Positions 23,117 through 31,677 are shown, numbered from the stretch's first letter. The stretch: DNA of 38,033 nt from Oscillatoriales cyanobacterium PMM_0008 (GCA_949128025.1 CASBRD010000239.1:1-38033); one strand, 5' to 3'. Notes: a model not told the origin generated them from the sequence alone. A program made the numbers and translations.

Positions 23117-25050
23117 AGTTTATCAACAAGCCGCCACAACTTGATAGTCTTATCCTTGCTACCGCTAGCAAGGTTTTTTCCATTAGGGCTAACAGCAATT
23201 GCAGACACTGAATCAAAATGCTCATCGAGAGTAGCAATTTCTTCACCAGTGCTTACCCTCCACATTTTGATAGTCTTATCCCAACTGCCACTAAATAGGG
23301 TTTCGCCATCTGGACTAAAGGCAACTGCTACAACTGTCCATGAGTGGCCCAAAAGTGTGCGGATTTCTTGCCCAGTTTTCAAGTCCCACAATTTGACGGT
23401 TTTATCATCGCTACCCGTGGCAAGGATATTACCTTGAGGATGGAAAGCTGACGCAAAAACTGGCCATAAGTGACCGATTAGATTATAGCGTAAAGGGAAC
23501 CCCACCCCCAGCCCCTCCCCGCGACGGAGAGGGGGGAAATTCTGGGTTAGGTTTTGGCAATCCCACACGCGCACTCTGCGGTCAAAACTGGCGCTGGCGA
23601 GTAGTACAGGTGTCTCGCCTGTGACATTCGATCGACTAAAAGCAACTGAATTTACTTGTAATTGATGTCCGGTTAATGTACAAACAAGTTCTCTGGTTTG
23701 AATATCCCATAATTTTATAGTTTTATCCCAGCTACCGCTGGCTAAAATTTGGCCGTCAGGGTGAAATGTCACTGATTTAACCGTGTGGTCATGTCCCAAC
23801 AGGGTGCAAATTTCCTCGCCTGTGCTGACGTTCCACAATTTGATTGTGCGATCGTCGCTTCCAGTTGCTAAAATCTCTCCATCTGGACTAAAGGCAACTG
23901 ATTTAATAAAGTGCGAATGTCCGGAGAGTGTATAAATTAATTCCCCAGTTTCTAGTTTCCACAATTTGACCGTTTTGTCATCGCCGCCGCTGGCTATAAT
24001 TTCACCATCCGGACTGATAGCAACTGCATTCACACAAGCAGATGAACCTGAATTCCCAGTCAGGGTGCGTATGCAGCGCCACGGCGAGTTTTGGATTTGG
24101 GATTTTGTCCCCCCCTTTTGAAGGGGGGCTAGGGGGGATCGGATTTTGGATTGACTACCTAGTGCTTCCATTACTTCATCAGCAGATTGAAAGCGGCGGT
24201 TGACGGCGTTTTGCAGCAGTTTGTCTAGGATATCAGAGATGTGATCGCTCACTTCACCAATTATATATTGTCGCCAAACCCAACAATCATTTGCAGTATC
24301 GAATAAATCAAAAGGAGAAATACCCGTCAGCAGGTAAATGCAAGTTACCCCCAAGCTATAAAGGTCGCTGGCAAAAACAGCTTTTCCTTTTGCTTGTTCT
24401 GGTGCCACATATTCTGCACTGCCGATGCTAGTTTCGGTTTTCAGAGAGTCGATGATTGTCACCCTTTTGGCAGCACTAAAATTAATCAAAAATAGGCGCT
24501 GGTCGGAATTACGGCGAATTATATTTTCTGGTTTAATATCTTGATGAATTATTTGATGTTCGTGGATAAATTTCAGCACTGGCAATAAATCATTTAAGAG
24601 TTGCCAAATTTGTGCTTCATTAAAGCTGTTTTCTGATTCCACCACTTTAGCTAAATTAGTGCCATCAATAAACTCTTGAATCAGATAAACATATTCATTT
24701 TCTGTGAAATAATCTAACAGTGCGGGAATTTGGGGATGTTGGCCTAATTCTCCCAGGAATCGTGCTTCTTGTGCTAATTTGGCTTGGGTTAAGTTTTCTG
24801 GGATTTTGTTGTCATTAGATAATTGTTTAATTATACAAGGATAGGTCGGAGATAGACTTTCATCGACGGCGAGGAAAGTTTTGCTAAATCCCTGTTGGGC
24901 GATTAATTCGATGATGCGGTAACGATTGTGAATTAGCAAAGGTTTTGCCGACAAATTTAATTGATTATATATTAACTCAGATTGGGTCCGATCGGCCCGA
25001 TCTAAGCTTAAAAATCCCCCTCCCGCAAGATTGCCTTTGGTCAAACACAT
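23113..25050 (-). CDS. Protein kinase-like domain fused to seven WD40 repeats
   Basis: The 645-residue protein has a Ser/Thr kinase fold (about 42-300) and a C-terminal seven-bladed WD40 propeller (about 330-645). The kinase keeps Lys75 (CIIKQL), the alpha-C-type Glu95, HQD 169-171 with KPEN, and APE 216-218. Two key motifs have changed: the glycine loop reads AQQGFSKTF, and DFG is INFS with Asn190 in place of the metal-binding Asp. It may therefore be a pseudokinase or weak kinase. Three segments are read from dispersed repeats: a [10 protein letters not shown] linker, VTGETPV inside blade 4, and [15 protein letters not shown] after blade 4. Kinase-WD40 fusions are common in cyanobacteria. 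The start is ATG 25050 and no transmembrane segment is evident. Confidence 0.9.
   Translation of the reverse strand: MCLTKGNLAGGGFLSLDRADRTQSELIYNQLNLSAKPLLIHNRYRIIELIAQQGFSKTFLAVDESLSPTYPCIIKQLSNDNKIPENLTQAKLAQEARFLGELGQHPQIPALLDYFTENEYVYLIQEFIDGTNLAKVVESENSFNEAQIWQLLNDLLPVLKFIHEHQIIHQDIKPENIIRRNSDQRLFLINFSAAKRVTIIDSLKTETSIGSAEYVAPEQAKGKAVFASDLYSLGVTCIYLLTGISPFDLFDTANDCWVWRQYIIGEVSDHISDILDKLLQNAVNRRFQSADEVMEALGSQSKIRSPLAPLQKGGTKSQIQNSPWRCIRTLTGNSGSSACVNAVAISPDGEIIASGGDDKTVKLWKLETGELIYTLSGHSHFIKSVAFSPDGEILATGSDDRTIKLWNVSTGEEICTLLGHDHTVKSVTFHPDGQILASGSWDKTIKLWDIQTRELVCTLTGHQLQVNSVAFSRSNVTGETPVLLASASFDRRVRVWDCQNLTQNFPPLRRGEGLGVGFPLRYNLIGHLWPVFASAFHPQGNILATGSDDKTVKLWDLKTGQEIRTLLGHSWTVVAVAFSPDGETLFSGSWDKTIKMWRVSTGEEIATLDEHFDSVSAIAVSPNGKNLASGSKDKTIKLWRLVDKL
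23499..23541. repeat. C/G-rich dispersed repeat inside WD40 coding region
   Basis: ACCCCACCCCCAGCCCCTCC followed by GAGAGGGGGGAAATTC forms an imperfect palindrome. Read on the reverse strand it gives [15 protein letters not shown] between WD40 blades 4 and 5, where the other blades have no such insert. Confidence 0.7.
23606..23627. repeat. Small palindromic repeat inside WD40 blade 4
   Basis: ACAGGTG-tct-CGCCTGT plus GACATT is a short near-palindrome of the CAGGCGAGACxCCTG type. It replaces the usual PDGxxLASGS turn of the blade with [14 protein letters not shown], keeping the frame. Confidence 0.65.
24106..24140. repeat. GATCCCCCC-type repeat in kinase-WD40 linker
   Basis: A C-run and G-run palindrome (CCCCCCTTTTGAAGGGGGG then CTAGGGGGGATC), related to the element at 15392-15475. 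It encodes [11 protein letters not shown] in the linker between the kinase and the propeller. Confidence 0.7.
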
Positions 25051-25113
25051 TTACCTTGGCAATAATCCCGCTCGGAGATGTTATACTAAGATAGAGCCTT
25101 CGCAGATTGTATT

Positions 25114-25716
25114 ATGATGCAGCTTACCGAACAGCAATACTACTCCCCAGAAGAATACCTAGCCCTAGAGGAAGTAGCTGATTATAAAAGCGAATACATT
25201 GACGGTAAAATTTTTCATATCCCAGGGGAATCTACCAATCATAATCAAATTGCTGGCAACTTCAGTAGTGAACTGAACTTTGCCTTCAAAAAGCTCGATT
25301 ACCGAGTGTATATGAGTGACGTGAGGTTGTGGATAGCCAAGCGACGCATCTACACTTATCCTGATGTAATGATAGTAGCAGGAGAACCAGAATATTTTAA
25401 TAACAGAACTGATACAATTACTAATCCGAAAGCGATCATTGAGGTTTTGTCAGATTCAACTAAGGGGTATGACAAAAGTGGAAAGTTTGCAGCTTACCGG
25501 ACGCTCCCTAGTTTGTCAGAGTACATCTTAATCGACCAAACAAAAGTTCATGTCGAACAATTTTATAAGACGGGTAAAAAGCGGTGGTCATTTGGCGAAT
25601 ATGATGCTGAAGATGAAGCGATCGCGCTCAATTCGGTACAATTTCAAATTTCCTTAAATGATATATATAATAAAGTAAAATTTGAAGAACAAGAAGCTTC
25701 AGAGGAAAGTACGTGA
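25114..25716 (+). CDS. Uma2-family endonuclease-like protein (intact)
   Basis: The 200-residue protein is a complete Uma2 (DUF820) member. It starts MMQLTEQQYYSPEEYLALEE and has DYKSEYIDGKI. The PD-(D/E)XK-like core contains Asp84 (YTYPDVMIV) and Glu110 (AIIEVLSDSTKGYD), followed by KFAAYRTLPSLSEYILID. Uma2 proteins have a restriction-endonuclease fold and occur in dozens of copies in filamentous cyanobacteria; their physiological role is not established. Two ATG codons in a row (25114, 25117) make the exact start uncertain by one residue. It is divergent from the kinase-WD40 gene, with 63 bases between them. It is the only undamaged Uma2 of the three in this window. Confidence 0.92.
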   Translation: MMQLTEQQYYSPEEYLALEEVADYKSEYIDGKIFHIPGESTNHNQIAGNFSSELNFAFKKLDYRVYMSDVRLWIAKRRIYTYPDVMIVAGEPEYFNNRTDTITNPKAIIEVLSDSTKGYDKSGKFAAYRTLPSLSEYILIDQTKVHVEQFYKTGKKRWSFGEYDAEDEAIALNSVQFQISLNDIYNKVKFEEQEASEEST

Positions 25717-25764
25717 AAAAGTAACTTTCAAGTTAATTTTATTCATCAAATGCGATCGCTCAGA

Positions 25765-25813
25765 GGTATGTTGTTGCGCTTTAGCGCTAAAGCGCTAAAG
25801 CGCAACAACATAT
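25765..25813. repeat. MITE-like palindromic element, copy f
   Basis: The left arm from 25765 (GGTATGTTGTTGCGCTTTAG), a duplicated AGCGCTAA centre, and a right arm ending CAACAACATAT. The stop codon and last residues of the neighbouring minus-strand gene lie inside it. Confidence 0.85.
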
Positions 25814-26125
25814 AGCAACCGCCAAGGCGGTTAAGCCATAAATCTGTGAATCAATTAATCGAATCGGTTTCGGATAGCGTTTTTGGATTTCCAATGCTAT
25901 TTTTAAACTTGCATCGACCACACCAGAGATACTGATAGTTTCCAAATCATCGCTCAAACGAATTAGGGTAAAATCATTTTCGTAAGCAAACTCACATTCT
26001 AGGATTGAACCTACAAAGTTTCCTTCCTTTAGATTATGAGTTCCTGGTATTACTGGCAAAATCGATGAAATTTGATTGGGAGCGAATTTTTCATTTTCAC
26101 CGATAAACAAAAGCAGTGTTTTCAT
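25787..26125 (-). CDS. Hypothetical protein with repeat-derived C-terminus
   Basis: A 112-residue protein, MKTLLLFIGENEKFAPNQIS, mixed alpha/beta with alternating strands (FTLIRLSDDLETISISGV). I do not recognise the family. The last residues, roughly AICCCALAL, are read straight from palindromic element copy f, whose TAG supplies the stop. The original C-terminus has therefore probably been replaced or extended. ATG 26125 is preferred; the 11 codons upstream (MAKVLLEKPAI) are read from a dispersed CAATACCTTCGCCAAAA repeat that also covers its leader. It follows the PD-(D/E)XK gene on the same strand with a 74-base gap, but no functional link is evident. Confidence 0.6.
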   Translation of the reverse strand: MKTLLLFIGENEKFAPNQISSILPVIPGTHNLKEGNFVGSILECEFAYENDFTLIRLSDDLETISISGVVDASLKIALEIQKRYPKPIRLIDSQIYGLTALAVAICCCALAL

Positions 26126-26199
26126 AATTGCGGGTTTCTCTAACAATACCTTCGCCAAAAGCCCCTACCCATTTGGATCAAGCATTTGCGTAAACCATA

Positions 26200-26835
26200 T
26201 TACTCACTCGCAATTCTTCCAAAACGTTTGAGAATCTGTAACACATCATATAATTGATTACGACGAGGCAGCAAAGAAAATACATTAGATAATTCATATT
26301 GTGGTAAATTTTGATTCATCAACTTAACAAAAATAAAATTTCCGCCATTCGTGACCATACCAAACACAGGTTTTTCTGGATTGGGATTTGCTAGCATATA
26401 AGCTAATGTTTGCGGTAAAGCAAGTTCCAAAGAAAAGCTGGTTTCTTTCGATTCTATCGCCACAACCCAAAGCTTTTCCTGTAGAACGAGTGCATCAATG
26501 CGTCCTCGATAAATTATATCATCGCTTTCTACTGTAATTTGGACGGTTGTTTCGGTTTTAAACCGAAAGGGAGGATCGAAAAATCCCGCTAAATCTAGCA
26601 GTGGAGATAGTACAATTAATTTAATAGGTTCTTCTCCCAGTTGACCGTCTGAGAGTTGGTAAAAGTATTTTTGCTGAATGGAATCGAGTGCTTGTTGTTC
26701 CTTTTCTGTTAGTTCGCTGTCGGTGTTTAACCATTCAGTAAAAAATTGGTCATCTGTGCTGCGTTGGAGGTTGAATTTGGTTTGGAGTTGACTGAAAGTT
26801 TTCAGGGTGCGCTCGATCGGGAAGGTTTGGGTCAT
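26200..26835 (-). CDS. PD-(D/E)XK nuclease-like protein
   Basis: The 211-residue protein carries a classic PD-(D/E)XK signature: Asp114 in YRGRIDALVL, then Glu128 and Lys130 in VVAIESKET, and a helix with Gln142 (ALPQTLAYMLA). It resembles single-domain proteins often labelled 'type I restriction subunit R' in cyanobacteria, but no helicase, methylase or specificity subunit is nearby. A role in restriction is therefore not supported. ATG 26835 (MTQTFPIERTL) is chosen over an upstream in-frame ATG that lies in a hairpin repeat. It is downstream of the SPFH gene on the same strand, with that hairpin between them. Confidence 0.8.
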   Translation of the reverse strand: MTQTFPIERTLKTFSQLQTKFNLQRSTDDQFFTEWLNTDSELTEKEQQALDSIQQKYFYQLSDGQLGEEPIKLIVLSPLLDLAGFFDPPFRFKTETTVQITVESDDIIYRGRIDALVLQEKLWVVAIESKETSFSLELALPQTLAYMLANPNPEKPVFGMVTNGGNFIFVKLMNQNLPQYELSNVFSLLPRRNQLYDVLQILKRFGRIASE

Positions 26836-26850
26836 AATATATTTTTGGAT

Positions 26851-26886
26851 AAATAAGTAGGTGGGCATTGCCCACCCTACTTATTT
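26851..26886 (-). terminator. Hairpin after SPFH gene (GTAGGGTGGGCA family)
   Basis: AAATAAGTAGG-TGGGCA pairs with TGCCCACCCTACTTATTT over about 17 bases with one bulge, overlapping the SPFH stop codon. It is a strong stem that could end transcription. A copy of the same core follows atpC at 35943-35967, so it is also a dispersed repeat. Confidence 0.55.
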
Positions 26887-29032
26887 AACGAACAGTTGGC
26901 GGTTTGCCTTGACTGTTTGTTTTGTCGGGTAAGAACTCAACAGGAATTATGGGAACGTTATCTGATTTGGGCAATGTTGAGTCCCCGTTGGTTTCGAGAG
27001 AAATAGGCGGCGTGCCATTATTAGGTTTACCAGCTTTATCCCACAACATCATTGTTAGCAAACCATCCACCAAACCGTTACCACCGTTGTTACCGCTAAC
27101 TAAGATGTCGGGGATGAGGCGCACTTTGCGATCGCCTATAATCTGCATAAGCTGCATCGCCGTGTAACCTTGCGAACCCAAAGCTTCCACGCCTGTACGG
27201 TAAGTTTCGGCTTTCGCATTACCCGTGGCGCGAATAGCATCAGCTTCCGCGATCGCTTTTAGTCTTGTAGACTCAGCTTCACCAGTCGCTTGTTTAATCT
27301 GCGCGTTCGCTTTCAGTTCAGCAATGCTGACATTCTGCTCGGATTTAACCATTTCTTGCTGAATCTCAGCTAATGCAGTTGACCGCACAAGTTGCTGGCG
27401 TTGCGTTTGCGCCATCTGCTGCACTTCGTAAGTTTTGCGCTGTTCCTCCGCAATCTTACGTTCGGTTTGGGTTTGCATTAGCTGTGCTGGCGGCTGAATA
27501 TCGCCGATCAAAGTATCAATTGCTTGTACATCGTAGGCTCGCAGCGCCATTTTGATATACTCGGAGGCTTCAGCTTGACGTTCGCTTCTAGCACTCAGGA
27601 AGTCTAGCACGGTGTAAGCTTGGGCTGAATTACGGAAGTAATTACCGATCGTCGGCTCTAAAACATGGTCTACCAAATTTTGTATCGCGCCTACGCGAGA
27701 AATCACCTTCGGTGCGTCTAAAGCACCGACGTGGATAATTTGGGCAATTTCCAAATCGAAGGCAAAACCATCTGTAGAACGTACAGTTAGGGATGCCAGT
27801 TTGGAGTCGTAATTGTGTCGCTCTGTGCGTCCTGACCAATTGAGTACAATATTGGTCGTCGGCACCAGTTCCACCTTCATGATGCGGGTGTTGACCGGGT
27901 GTTTGCCGGGGTAAAGCGGTTCTGTCCACACGCCTTTGTGTCCCGGACGCACCAAATCTCCGTGGGTGAAAGATGCACCGCTGACATCTTCGTGCGCTTT
28001 GCCAACATAAGAAATTACCACGCCGACATAGCCGATCGGAATTTCGGTCATCGCTACCTGTTCGACTTGCACTAACCAAGGATTCATGTTCCAAGAACCA
28101 GACAGCAGAATTTGCTCTTGCAAACCGCGTCTTCCACCAGCTTCGACGAATTTCTGACCGTTTTGGAAGTTATCGTGTCCAGGAACAACGGCACCTGCTA
28201 TTTCGCCTTCCGAGATCGGAATGCCGTCTAAGGTGGTGACAATGCCTACTCTGTCGGGTGTGACTGTTTGGACGCGCAACTGATCTGCACTCATGCCCTG
28301 TTGAGTTGCGGTTGCCGCAGTAATCACTTTGAACAAAGCGGTGTTGATGCGATATGTACCGGCGGTGAGAAAACCTAGCTGACGACCTTTTTCTCCACCG
28401 CCGGTGAGGAATTTGCGGGCATCCTGAAAGTTATCGCAGGTTACAACTTTAGCCAACATATGTTGCGGTCGGATCGAGGCACCATCTGCCGCTACAAGTA
28501 AGGCGATTTCGCCTTGGGGGACGACGGTGACGGATTCTTTGCGAACTGAGTATTGCCAAGGCCAATGGCCCCAATGCCACCCAGGGGCAAGGGTATCGGC
28601 TTGATATCCAGCTTCGCCATTTAAGGCAATTAGTCGTCCTGCTGGAAGTCCGCGACCGACAAGGGTAAATTTCTTAACAACAATGCCGACTTCGCGTTCG
28701 CTGATCACGACCAGTCCGCCAAAGAATATGGGGATACAGATGATGACACCGCTCACCACAATGATGGCGATTAGTGGCCCGATGTCCGATCGCTGGATTT
28801 GATACTGAGTGCTATTGGTTTGCAGTTCAGTGACCTGTTGTGCAACAATTTCTTCTGGAGGTGTCTGAGTAGCGTTGAGGCTTATCGGTACTGGGTTTTG
28901 GGCTTGGGAAGTTTCGATCGCAGCAGCACTGGCAGAGTGGATACCGCTGGAAATAGCGATCGAAGCCGCCACCGATGCTGCCAATCCCAAGAGTCTACGA
29001 GGTTTGGTGAAATTTATCATTAAAAAATTCAT
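26885..29032 (-). CDS. Large SPFH/Band 7 (flotillin-like) membrane protein
   Basis: The 715-residue protein has an N-terminal hydrophobic, signal-like stretch (LGLAASVAASIAISSGIHSA). A strong transmembrane segment follows (about 87-110, IAIIVVSGVIICIPIFFGGL). The SPFH/Band 7 domain starts at VISEREVGIVVKKF and is extended by a long insert. A coiled-coil then contains alternating Glu/Ala/Gln (ERKIAEEQRKTYEVQQMAQ; KANAQIKQATGEAESTRLKA), the flotillin hallmark, before a disordered polar tail. SPFH proteins form large membrane cages or microdomains; the specific role here is unknown. Two close ATGs are possible: 29032, directly after GAGGG, and 29020, twelve bases after it. The upstream one is reported, with low certainty about which is used. 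Confidence 0.9.
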   Translation of the reverse strand: MNFLMINFTKPRRLLGLAASVAASIAISSGIHSASAAAIETSQAQNPVPISLNATQTPPEEIVAQQVTELQTNSTQYQIQRSDIGPLIAIIVVSGVIICIPIFFGGLVVISEREVGIVVKKFTLVGRGLPAGRLIALNGEAGYQADTLAPGWHWGHWPWQYSVRKESVTVVPQGEIALLVAADGASIRPQHMLAKVVTCDNFQDARKFLTGGGEKGRQLGFLTAGTYRINTALFKVITAATATQQGMSADQLRVQTVTPDRVGIVTTLDGIPISEGEIAGAVVPGHDNFQNGQKFVEAGGRRGLQEQILLSGSWNMNPWLVQVEQVAMTEIPIGYVGVVISYVGKAHEDVSGASFTHGDLVRPGHKGVWTEPLYPGKHPVNTRIMKVELVPTTNIVLNWSGRTERHNYDSKLASLTVRSTDGFAFDLEIAQIIHVGALDAPKVISRVGAIQNLVDHVLEPTIGNYFRNSAQAYTVLDFLSARSERQAEASEYIKMALRAYDVQAIDTLIGDIQPPAQLMQTQTERKIAEEQRKTYEVQQMAQTQRQQLVRSTALAEIQQEMVKSEQNVSIAELKANAQIKQATGEAESTRLKAIAEADAIRATGNAKAETYRTGVEALGSQGYTAMQLMQIIGDRKVRLIPDILVSGNNGGNGLVDGLLTMMLWDKAGKPNNGTPPISLETNGDSTLPKSDNVPIIPVEFLPDKTNSQGKPPTVR

Positions 29033-29147
29033 CCCTCACAGGGAGTATCTATCCCCACAATAACTATTCCCCAAGACTTCTCCTGAATTCTTAAGCTTCC
29101 TGTAATGGGGACAGGGAAATTGCAAATTTTAGATTTCAGATTGAATT

Positions 29148-29178
29148 TCTCATTCCCAGGTTCAACCTGGGAATGAGA
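29148..29178 (-). terminator. 15-bp perfect hairpin after Gp157-like gene
   Basis: TCTCATTCCCAGGTT (29148-29162) and its exact inverse (29164-29178) leave a one-base centre. It starts 12 bases after the Gp157-like stop on the minus strand. It may act as a terminator, although the sequence is a common dispersed cyanobacterial palindrome and no long T-run follows. Confidence 0.5.
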
Positions 29179-29190
29179 ATACTGAGAAAT

Positions 29191-29742
29191 CTATTTAATG
29201 CGGAGATGGGAACCGCGATCGGCCAAATGTGCAAAATCTAAGTCCTCTCCCGCCTCCAGCGCGGCTCTAATCGCCGTTTTATCGACCTCTACGCTAATTT
29301 TCTGGAACTTTTCGGGCAATTGGGTAGGTGAGAGCGACTCATCCAGAATTAATGGCGCTTTTCCGCCGTTTTTTGCCAAAGATAATTTGTAGCGTGTCGT
29401 CTCAATTGTTTTGAGCTTGTTGACGCTAAAAAACCATTCTAGTCGTTCTTTGAGCATTTGCGCTCTTTTTTCATCAGCAGCGGCTAGTTCGGCTAACCTT
29501 TTCGCTTCTGCTTTGCGAACTGCGGCTTTAGCCTGCAATTCAGAGATTAAGGCGGCGTAGTTGTCGAGTTTGCGATCGCGTTCCTCCCCTAATTGCTCTA
29601 GCCAATTCGTCAGCAGCTGTTTGCTCTCGGTATCGTCGCCATCTAATTCATCCAGCAGAACATTCAACTGACTTATCTCGTCAGAAAGGTTGAACAGGGT
29701 TCGCGGTTGTGCCGATCCATTCTGCGATGCGATGCTTTCCAT
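29191..29742 (-). CDS. Siphovirus Gp157-like protein
   Basis: The 183-residue protein is strongly helical, with a coiled-coil middle (AALISELQAKAAVRKAEAKR, then LAELAAADEKRAQMLKERL). The Gp157 pattern continues with TIETTRYKLSLAKNGGKAPL and ending-region VEVDKTAIRAALEAGEDLDF. Gp157 is a phage protein of streptococcal siphoviruses whose biochemical role is unclear. The start is well supported: GAGGAG lies eight bases before ATG 29742. No integrase, capsid, terminase or recombinase gene is close, so this is an isolated phage-type gene rather than part of a prophage. It is divergent from the unrecognised 486-residue gene. Confidence 0.85.
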   Translation of the reverse strand: MESIASQNGSAQPRTLFNLSDEISQLNVLLDELDGDDTESKQLLTNWLEQLGEERDRKLDNYAALISELQAKAAVRKAEAKRLAELAAADEKRAQMLKERLEWFFSVNKLKTIETTRYKLSLAKNGGKAPLILDESLSPTQLPEKFQKISVEVDKTAIRAALEAGEDLDFAHLADRGSHLRIK

Positions 29743-30041
29743 TAATTCTGCTCCTCAGATAACAATAAGTTTAAAATGCCCACAATCATTAATTTTGAAG
29801 TATAATATATATATGACACTTCATTACCCCTTGGCTAAAACCTTTACCATTACCGACAAGTTTCTTGGCAGTTTTTTAACCGCCGATGAACGCAGATAAG
29901 TATCAAATTCATCGACGTTTATCCAGGTATTTTCTGGGAACCTCTATCCTTTGGCAAATCTAAGTAGGTCGGCGCAAATAAATCATTCTTGGTACGTTGT
30001 TGCGCTTTAGCGCTAAATCTTAACTCAGGAGAAATCCAAAC
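29743..30041. other. Divergent spacer with partial repeats
   Basis: This 299-base region between the Gp157-like gene and the 486-residue gene holds a degenerate CGATGAACGCAGATAAG repeat (about 29883). It also holds a single arm of the MITE-like element (copy g, 29991-30014, GGTACGTTGTTGCGCTTTAG), ending 13 bases before an AGGAG ribosome-binding site (30027-30031). Promoters for both genes should lie here; none stands out. Confidence 0.5.
29991..30014 (+). repeat. MITE-like element, single arm, copy g
   Basis: Only one arm is preserved (GGTACGTTGTTGCGCTTTAG and CGCT). It sits in the probable 5' leader of the following gene. No matching inverse arm is seen within 100 bases. Confidence 0.75.
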
Positions 30042-31502
30042 ATGGCACGGAAAAACTCCCAATTATCACAACCAGAGTCTCGTACTTACACCAGCTTGAA
30101 TATAGTAAAATTCAACGACAAAATTTCCCTGTTGGAGCTAGTCAAGCTGTTGCAAGAAAACAGCGGTAACATCATTATTAATCTCAAGCACTTGCAGGAA
30201 AACTATCAAAGAAAAGGACTGAAGAGAATTAATGGTTACAGAGACGAAAAAGGCAACCTCATCGAGCCTTTGCTGAAAAGTGATTTTTTGAATGGCAGCG
30301 AGTATGTTCGCATTGTTTCCTTTAAACTCAATCGAAATACAGCTACCATCAATCTGCTGATTAACCGACCTATCAAGCTGGTAAACTTTGAGCAACAAAC
30401 GTCGATAGACGAAGTAGCAGGTTTGCTATTTACCAATCTTGAAAGTTTCAATAGCTTCACGATTGTCAGTGACGGTGAAGTAAATGTTAAGTCGCTACCA
30501 GTCAAGATCGGCAGCAAGAAAGTATTTGATTTACTGAAGTCAAAAGCCGTACTGGAAAAGGATGGTAAGCCAGCCGAAAACTATGATTTCAGATCTGAAT
30601 ACACCATCCGCTTAGACAATTTGCCAATAGTGCCTTTCACTGAAAGTTACGGCAGTATTGACGGCGTATTCGAGGAGTTAGCAGAAATTAAAATCCTCTC
30701 TAGTATTCTATCGGCTCACTTAAAAAAAGAGTCGGATATTTACACCCACGAACAACTGGAAGAGTTGAAAAAGCACTATCTGTCAAAGAGCCTTTACATC
30801 AACTTTCCGACGACGACAGAGTATCGCTATTTACAGTCAGCACTTGCTAACGGCACAGTCGATTCTCGCGTCAGCTACAAAGTTGATATTGGCAGCAAAG
30901 ATATCCTCAACTTCGGCAAACTTTACTCTGCCAATAAATTCCTCAACCGGATGTATGAGGTATATAACAAAGACACCGGCGAAAAGTTGGAGAAACCGAC
31001 ATTCGACATCACTTTGGATGAGGATATTATCTTCGGACACAAAACCCTGTCATCGCGAACCAAGATCACCAAGGTTGATGACTTGATGAAGCGGATTTTT
31101 GATGACTTTCTGGGGATTGAAGATAATGGCAGCGTTGCAGCTATCTTATTAAAAGTAGGTGCAGATAGTTTGATGCGGTTGTTGCAGGCTAAATGGAAAG
31201 GAGAAAATGTGAGTCGAGAAGATTTTGTTGCTGCTTTGAAGGCAGCAAATGAGAAACTTGAGGACTATGCAGAAAAAGTGTATCGACAAAAGATTAGTCC
31301 GCTAGTTTTCTACATCGGTTCGACAGGACAGTTACCCGATGAAATGGATAGCGTAGCGCAAACTGCTGACGCAATTGCTGCCAAGTACGGTGACTTGCAA
31401 TTCTCGAAAGATGAGCAAGCGGGAGTGTTTTTTGAGGTAGGCGATACCATCATTAGCGTGTATGCTAAGAATGAGTATTACAGCACCGGAGTGAAGCAGT
31501 AA
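30042..31502 (+). CDS. Unrecognised 486-residue protein
   Basis: I do not recognise this protein. It begins MARKNSQLSQPESRTYTSLN after AGGAG at 30027-30031, so the start is well supported. It looks soluble, with no signal peptide or membrane segment, and alternates beta-rich stretches (EYVRIVSFKLNRNTATINLL) with helices (FEELAEIKILSSILSAHLKK). A charged helical region lies towards the C-terminus (VSREDFVAALKAANEKLEDY), and the end is VGDTIISVYAKNEYYSTG. Codon usage and composition look like ordinary host genes. It is divergent from the Gp157-like gene, and both have strong ribosome-binding sites, unlike most neighbours. A phage-related or accessory role is only a guess from that context. Confidence 0.75.
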   Translation: MARKNSQLSQPESRTYTSLNIVKFNDKISLLELVKLLQENSGNIIINLKHLQENYQRKGLKRINGYRDEKGNLIEPLLKSDFLNGSEYVRIVSFKLNRNTATINLLINRPIKLVNFEQQTSIDEVAGLLFTNLESFNSFTIVSDGEVNVKSLPVKIGSKKVFDLLKSKAVLEKDGKPAENYDFRSEYTIRLDNLPIVPFTESYGSIDGVFEELAEIKILSSILSAHLKKESDIYTHEQLEELKKHYLSKSLYINFPTTTEYRYLQSALANGTVDSRVSYKVDIGSKDILNFGKLYSANKFLNRMYEVYNKDTGEKLEKPTFDITLDEDIIFGHKTLSSRTKITKVDDLMKRIFDDFLGIEDNGSVAAILLKVGADSLMRLLQAKWKGENVSREDFVAALKAANEKLEDYAEKVYRQKISPLVFYIGSTGQLPDEMDSVAQTADAIAAKYGDLQFSKDEQAGVFFEVGDTIISVYAKNEYYSTGVKQ

Positions 31503-31508
31503 TCTTGC

Positions 31509-31635
31509 AGAAACCCGGTTTCTCAAACAATACCTTCGCTATTTCTTTGTAGGTTGGGTTTCGTGCCTCAACCCAACCTACAAATTAGGGATTTTAGGTT
31601 TTTGGCGAAGGTATTGCCAAAGAAACCGGGTTTCT
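31509..31635. repeat. Triple-nested inverted repeat
   Basis: Three concentric perfect inverted repeats are present. AGAAACCCGGTTTCT (31509-31523) pairs with 31621-31635. AATACCTTCGC (31529-31539) pairs with 31605-31615. TTTGTAGGTTGGGTT (31546-31560) pairs with 31570-31584. A partial copy (GGGTTTCT then CAATACCTTCGCCAAAA) lies at about 26133-26159. It separates two convergent genes. Confidence 0.9.
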
Positions 31636-31677
31636 CAAATTTATGCTTGAATCTTTACGAAAAAAGCTATTAGTTTG

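Noticed and set aside
26200-26835. A type I restriction system
   Set aside because: Only a PD-(D/E)XK domain is present. There is no helicase motor, methylase or specificity subunit in the window.
27642-28094. 150-codon minus-strand frame inside the SPFH gene
   Set aside because: Same strand but another frame of a clearly real gene; Arg/Cys-rich shadow translation.
29191-31502. A prophage or prophage remnant
   Set aside because: Only one phage-type gene is present; no integrase, terminase, capsid, tail or attachment-site pair was seen.
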